A DNA stretch of 9,898 nt, from assembly GCA_003504855.1 (NCBI GenBank), contig DNZD01000171.1:1-9898 (forward strand), given 5' to 3'. How positions within the stretch are numbered: position 1 is the first letter of the stretch; the number at the start of each line of letters is the position of its first letter. Both the position numbers and the translations under genes were made by a program. Source of the DNA: Cytophagales bacterium. GTDB lineage: Bacteria; Bacteroidota; Bacteroidia; Cytophagales; Cyclobacteriaceae. The notes beneath the pieces are model-generated. The model was not told the origin of the DNA, did not search any database, and worked only from the letters and a program-made list of their open reading frames with translations. Below are positions 6,344 to 9,898 of this stretch, one piece after another.

Positions 6344-6817
6344 ATGAAAATATTTCTGCTGGGCGCATTAGCCCTAATGCTACAAACGGATGTTGCCTAT
6401 AAATCCAGCGACGAGTTCTCGCTGGAACTGAACTATGCTTTTAAGCAACGACCTGCTTCTGACATTTCCACCTTTGAATTTGAGGGAAACCAGGAAGAAC
6501 GGGATAAGGCTAAGTATGGCGGGGGTCCGCTACCATACCTGATTGTACAAATAAAATTGCTGAAACTGGGTGACCAGGAAGTGCGCATGCGGTGCATTAA
6601 TAACAAGGGCGATGTGCTGATTACCCGCAAAGCGGAATTGAATAAGATGGTTCCCATTGACATGGGCTTCACCGTTGACATGAAGGACCGCATCTCAGCG
6701 CATGAATTCACCTTATTCCTTCTCAATTCAGCCAAGGTAGAAGTGAGCCGCATCCGAATGGTGGTGGAAGAAGACGGTACCTTTTGGGTAAATGGAGAAC
6801 CGAGGGGTAAGTTCTGA
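6344..6817 (+). CDS. Hypothetical protein with probable signal peptide
   Basis: I do not recognise the family of this 157-residue protein. Residues 1-18 (MKIFLLGALALMLQTDVA) look like a signal peptide with one Lys, a hydrophobic core and a possible cleavage after VA. The rest is polar and appears beta-rich, with alternating strands such as PYLIVQIKLLKLG, EVRMRCINNKGDVLITRK, EFTLFLLNSAKVEVSRIRMVV and a closing EEDGTFWVNGEPRGKF. It holds one Cys (Cys84) and no lipobox. A small secreted or periplasmic beta-sandwich protein is the likeliest reading. The start was chosen because the frame's GTG at 6296 would add 16 residues that spoil the signal peptide. It lies 74 bases before the deacetylase operon and may or may not be co-transcribed with it. 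Confidence 0.75.
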   Translation: MKIFLLGALALMLQTDVAYKSSDEFSLELNYAFKQRPASDISTFEFEGNQEERDKAKYGGGPLPYLIVQIKLLKLGDQEVRMRCINNKGDVLITRKAELNKMVPIDMGFTVDMKDRISAHEFTLFLLNSAKVEVSRIRMVVEEDGTFWVNGEPRGKF

Positions 6818-6825
6818 CCTACCGC

Positions 6826-6840
6826 CGGATTCATGATCCG
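6826..6840. repeat. Short hairpin after the unknown exported protein
   Basis: CGGAT-TCATG-ATCCG is a perfect 5-base stem with a 5-base loop, 9 bases after the stop at 6815-6817. It is followed by TTTCC. It could be a weak terminator or a chance hairpin; the T-run is too short to decide. Confidence 0.25.
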
Positions 6841-6891
6841 TTTCCGGAATCTTAAAATTTCCCTTTCTTTGGCCGCTCAATAAAGCTCCCT

Positions 6892-9399
6892 ATGCTCATC
6901 CGAACCATAATTCTCATGCTTTGCTGTGCCCTTCCGGCCACAGCGCAATACCGGCAACCTGATGCTGCCTCCATCCAGCTGAAATTAAAGAAACTCAATG
7001 TGCTGACTTCGGTACTCTATGTAGCGGCACACCCTGACGACGAAAATACGCGCGCCATTACATTTATGGCCAATGATAAGCTGGCCGCAGCTGCCTACCT
7101 GTCGATGACCCGCGGTGACGGTGGCCAGAACCTGATCGGAGCAGAGATCCGCGATCAGCTTGGATTAATACGCACCCAGGAATTACTCGCAGCCAGACGC
7201 CTTGATGGCGGACAACAGTTCTTTACCCGTGCCAATGATTTTGGGTTCAGCAAAAACGCCAATGAAACATTTACGATCTGGGGCAAAGATCAGATCCTTT
7301 CCGACGTCGTGAGAATCATGCGCCAATTTCAGCCAGACATTATTCTTACCCGCTTTCCACCAGATGCGCGTGCCGGTCATGGACACCACACCGCATCAGC
7401 CGTATTGGCCCAGGAAGCATTTGACCTGACCAATAATCCAACTTATCACCCTGAGCAGGTTAAAGAATTTGGCCTTTGGCAACCCAGGCGACTATACCTC
7501 AATGCCAGTCGCTTTTTTGATCAAACCATTAGTGAATCTACACCGGGTGTGGTGGTGGTGAACATGGGCACGTACAATACACTGCTTGGTAAATCTTACT
7601 CTGAAATTGCTGCTGAAAGTCGATCCCAACATAAAAGCCAGGGCTTTGGCAGCGCTGGTCGACGTGGTGATGCACCTGAATTCTTCCTCTATGCCAAAGG
7701 AGATAAAGCGGATAAAGACCTGTTTGAAGGAATTAATACGACATGGTCGAGGGTAGAAGGTGGGAATCGCGTTCAGCCCCTGGTCGAAAAAGCCATTCGG
7801 GAATTTAACCCGGAGCACCCTGCACGAACTATTCCGCTATTGCTGCAAATACGAACCCAGATTATGTCCCTGACGCCGTCGGTGTGGAAGGAGCGCAAGC
7901 TCAAAGAAACAAACCAACTCATTCAGGATTGTGCCGGTCTGTATCTTGAAGTTGTTGCAGACCAACCCTGGCTTGCGCCGGGCGAAGGTGTTACGTGCTC
8001 ATTTGAGCTGGTCAATCGTTCGGAAGCCGCTATAAAATGGCTTCGCGTTAGTTGTCCGGCACTGGGAATAGATTCGGCGGTGAATACCACCCTGACCAAC
8101 AATCAACTTTATGCGGCGCGGACGAAGAAGAAGTTGTCTGCTGAGCAACCCTTTTCGGATCCCTATTGGTTGCGGGAGGACCATACAGATGGTGTGTTCC
8201 TGATTCCCAACGATTCTTTTATTGGTAAGCCTGAAAATGATCCTGCAGTTCCATTGGCATTTTCAATGGAAGTGGATGGTACGCCCATCGAATTTTCCAT
8301 TCCAATGATTTACAAATGGACCGATCCCGAGAAGGGCGAATTGATGCGTCCATTTGAGGTAGTGCCGCCTATATTCCTGAACCTGTCCCAGAAGGTCTTC
8401 GTATTTCCTGATAAATCCCAGCGAACGGTTGACCTGTTAATCAAGTCCGCTTCTGGAAGTGCGCTGGATGCCCAGGTGAGTCTGGTATTACCGGAAGGGT
8501 GGACGTCTGTTCCTGCCTCGATGCCGGTTCACCTGACCAAACGCGGCGAGGAATTGAAGGCTTCATTCCAGGTAACACCCGGCAACACCACTGGCTCCCT
8601 GATGATGCGCGCTGAGGCCATGATCAATGGGAAGCGTTATCGACATGCGCTGCAGACTATTTCGTATGATCATATTCCATTCCAGACTTTATTGCCTGAG
8701 GCGGAGGCCAAATTGGTAAGAACGGATATTCAAAAAGCTGGGCAATTGGTGGGATATGTACAAGGTGCTGGTGATGAAATTCCGGATGCCCTGCGGAACA
8801 TGGGCTATGAAGTTTGGGTTATGAAGGATGAAGAAGTGACACCGGCCAACCTGCGCCGCCTGGATGCGGTGGTACTGGGTATTCGCGCACTCAATACCAA
8901 TGAGCGGATCCGGCACTTCATGCCTGATCTGTTGGAATATGTCAAAGCAGGGGGTACGCTTATCACGCAGTACAATACCAACGGTCCGCTGAAAGCAGAT
9001 AAGTTTGCCCCGTACCCCATGACCCTGACGCGCGACCGCGTGACAGAAGAAAATAGCGAGGTCAGGATATTGAAGCCCGATCACCCCGCATTGAATTATC
9101 CCAATAAGATACGGCCGGAGGACTTTTCTGGTTGGGTGCAGGAGCGGGGATTGTATTTTCCTGATAAATATGATCCGGCTTATGAAGCATTGCTGTCGAT
9201 GAATGATGCCGGTGAGCCGGCCCGCGATGGTAGCCTGCTCGTAGCCCGGTATGGCAACGGTTATTATGTGTATACGGGACTGTCATTTTTCAGGGAACTT
9301 CCGGAAGGTGTGGTGGGTGCCTACAAATTGTTCGCCAACCTGACCTCGCTCGGTAAACAAACCAAGCCTCAAAATCAAAAGGTTAAGCCAAAGAAATAA
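6892..9399 (+). CDS. Large exported PIG-L (LmbE-type) family deacetylase
   Basis: The protein has 835 residues, about three times a typical PIG-L enzyme. Residues 1-18 form a signal peptide (cleavage likely at ATA/Q), so it acts outside the cytoplasm. The PIG-L domain (about 38-300) shows the metal motif AAHPDDE (45-51: His47, Asp49, Asp50) and the second motif AGHGHHTAS (161-169) with its His cluster. Family members are zinc-dependent de-N-acetylases of sugars and related compounds. Residues about 510-590 look like a NEW3-type beta domain (LVLPEGWTSVPASMPVHL). Residues about 610-820 resemble a ThuA/GATase1-like fold (DAVVLGIRALNTN, LLEYVKAGGTLITQYN), probably non-catalytic and sugar-related. 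The tail is Lys-rich. The stop overlaps the next ATG (TAATG), and a symporter gene follows, so the product may feed uptake. A cytoplasmic bacillithiol-type (BshB) role is unlikely given the signal peptide and the fusion. The substrate is unknown. Confidence 0.92.
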   Translation: MLIRTIILMLCCALPATAQYRQPDAASIQLKLKKLNVLTSVLYVAAHPDDENTRAITFMANDKLAAAAYLSMTRGDGGQNLIGAEIRDQLGLIRTQELLAARRLDGGQQFFTRANDFGFSKNANETFTIWGKDQILSDVVRIMRQFQPDIILTRFPPDARAGHGHHTASAVLAQEAFDLTNNPTYHPEQVKEFGLWQPRRLYLNASRFFDQTISESTPGVVVVNMGTYNTLLGKSYSEIAAESRSQHKSQGFGSAGRRGDAPEFFLYAKGDKADKDLFEGINTTWSRVEGGNRVQPLVEKAIREFNPEHPARTIPLLLQIRTQIMSLTPSVWKERKLKETNQLIQDCAGLYLEVVADQPWLAPGEGVTCSFELVNRSEAAIKWLRVSCPALGIDSAVNTTLTNNQLYAARTKKKLSAEQPFSDPYWLREDHTDGVFLIPNDSFIGKPENDPAVPLAFSMEVDGTPIEFSIPMIYKWTDPEKGELMRPFEVVPPIFLNLSQKVFVFPDKSQRTVDLLIKSASGSALDAQVSLVLPEGWTSVPASMPVHLTKRGEELKASFQVTPGNTTGSLMMRAEAMINGKRYRHALQTISYDHIPFQTLLPEAEAKLVRTDIQKAGQLVGYVQGAGDEIPDALRNMGYEVWVMKDEEVTPANLRRLDAVVLGIRALNTNERIRHFMPDLLEYVKAGGTLITQYNTNGPLKADKFAPYPMTLTRDRVTEENSEVRILKPDHPALNYPNKIRPEDFSGWVQERGLYFPDKYDPAYEALLSMNDAGEPARDGSLLVARYGNGYYVYTGLSFFRELPEGVVGAYKLFANLTSLGKQTKPQNQKVKPKK

Positions 9400-9524
9400 T
9401 GGAGACTACTGAAGAGGAGCAACCTCCCGTCTTTCGCCGCTGGAGCACCTGGTACTGGATCATATTCTTGGCCATGGTTGTTCAGGTTATTGTGTACACC
9501 CTGATTTCCTATTCCTTCCTATGA
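9399..9524 (+). CDS. 41-residue single-span membrane protein (possible symporter accessory subunit)
   Basis: An ATG that shares one base with the deacetylase stop (TAATG) opens a 41-codon frame ending in a TGA that overlaps the symporter start (ATGA). The protein has an acidic N-terminus ([10 protein letters not shown]), an RRWSTWYW interface stretch and one membrane helix at residues about 19-40 ([20 protein letters not shown]). Its position wedged between two genes, with coupling at both ends, argues strongly that it is real. Small membrane proteins encoded directly before SSS transporters are known (for example YjcH before ActP, YhdT before PanF), so a role as assembly or stability partner of the symporter is likely. 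That role is inferred from context; I cannot assign a named family. Confidence 0.75.
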   Translation: METTEEEQPPVFRRWSTWYWIIFLAMVVQVIVYTLISYSFL

Positions 9525-9898
9525 ACGGACTTGATTGGTTTGTACTCTTCGGTACGCTGGCCCTGATTGTGGGATACGGTGTCTACAAGACCCGTGGCAC
9601 CACCAACATGCAAGGCTATTTGTTGGGCAACAAGAGCCTGCCGTGGTGGACGGTTTGCCTCTCCATCATGGCCACCCAGGCCAGCGCGATCACGTTTCTT
9701 TCTACTACCGGTCAGGCCTACGAAGACGGCATGCGATTCCTGCAGTTCTATGTGGGGTTGCCATTGGCGATGATCATCTTATCGCTCACCGCTGTACCGC
9801 TCTACCATCGCCTCAAGGTATTTACGGCTTATGAATACCTGGAAACACGTTTTGACCTGAAGACAAGGACCATTGCAGCATTTTACTTTCTGTTGCTA
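9521..9898 (+). CDS. Sodium:solute symporter (SSS family), N-terminal part
   Basis: The frame runs from ATG 9521 to the window edge, giving 126 residues of a protein normally near 500. Membrane helices are visible at about 5-22 ([17 protein letters not shown]), 42-62 and 74-95. The loop [13 protein letters not shown] followed by [24 protein letters not shown] is the conserved first core helix of the SSS fold, which in the family helps build the sodium and substrate sites. The segment [16 protein letters not shown] is a family signature just before the next helix. The protein should drive uptake of a small solute such as a sugar, amino acid or carboxylate with sodium across the inner membrane. 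The ATGA overlap with the 41-residue gene indicates coupled translation. Linkage to the exported deacetylase suggests, but does not prove, a sugar-like substrate. Confidence 0.92.
   Translation, partial: MNGLDWFVLFGTLALIVGYGVYKTRGTTNMQGYLLGNKSLPWWTVCLSIMATQASAITFLSTTGQAYEDGMRFLQFYVGLPLAMIILSLTAVPLYHRLKVFTAYEYLETRFDLKTRTIAAFYFLLL

Noticed and set aside
6841..6871. Promoter-like pair TTTC (6841-6844) and TTTCTTTG (6864-6871) spaced by 19 bases before the deacetylase gene
   Set aside because: The spacing fits the Bacteroidota TTTG/TAnnTTTG model, but one fixed base is wrong in each box, and such matches are common in T-rich gaps.
7545..7560. Short GTG-repeat-like run in the deacetylase gene
   Set aside because: It simply encodes consecutive Val codons in a beta strand and is in frame; it is not a functional tandem repeat.
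9535..9834. Plus-strand frame of 99 codons at the right end
   Set aside because: It is out of frame with the SSS symporter, whose conserved helices and signature segment occupy the same bases. Its own product is Cys/His/Pro-rich with no fold signal.

Overview
The window looks like chromosomal DNA from a member of the Bacteroidota, perhaps of the Cytophagia/Chitinophagia type. This is inferred from the protein families (a phytochrome-type PAS kinase beside an Rcp1-like regulator, a very large exported PIG-L deacetylase beside a sodium:solute symporter), the moderate GC content and the general lack of Shine-Dalgarno sequences. No marker gene fixes the taxonomy. Every supported gene lies on the + strand. 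I saw no rRNA, tRNA, CRISPR array, insertion sequence or phage gene.

Positions 1-6033 hold a signal-transduction cluster. In order: the 3' end of a PAS histidine kinase (1-1148); an Rcp1-like single-domain response regulator (1215-1733); a 1008-residue REC-PAS(x5)-HisKA-HATPase kinase (1768-4794); a CheY-like receiver whose GTG start overlaps the kinase stop by 4 bases (4791-5165); and a short histidine-kinase-like protein (about 5383-6033). The last protein has lost the phosphorylatable histidine, both N-box asparagines and the DxGxG motif, so it is probably a pseudokinase. No gene in the cluster carries a DNA-binding or enzymatic output domain, so the module must act through protein contacts or through an effector elsewhere. 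The 217-base gap before the pseudokinase is unusually rich in small palindromes and repeated words.

Positions 6034-6343 are mainly non-coding. They hold a doubtful 42-codon ORF, a weak terminator-like hairpin and a palindrome. A 157-residue protein of unknown function with a likely signal peptide follows (6344-6817).

Positions 6892-9898 form a second, tightly packed operon: an 835-residue exported PIG-L/LmbE-type deacetylase with a NEW3-like segment and a ThuA/GATase-like C-terminal domain; a 41-residue single-span membrane protein; and the start of an SSS-family sodium:solute symporter that runs off the window. The joints are TAATG and ATGA overlaps, which implies translational coupling. 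A plausible reading is extracytoplasmic deacetylation of an N-acetylated substrate coupled to sodium-driven uptake. The substrate cannot be read from the sequence.
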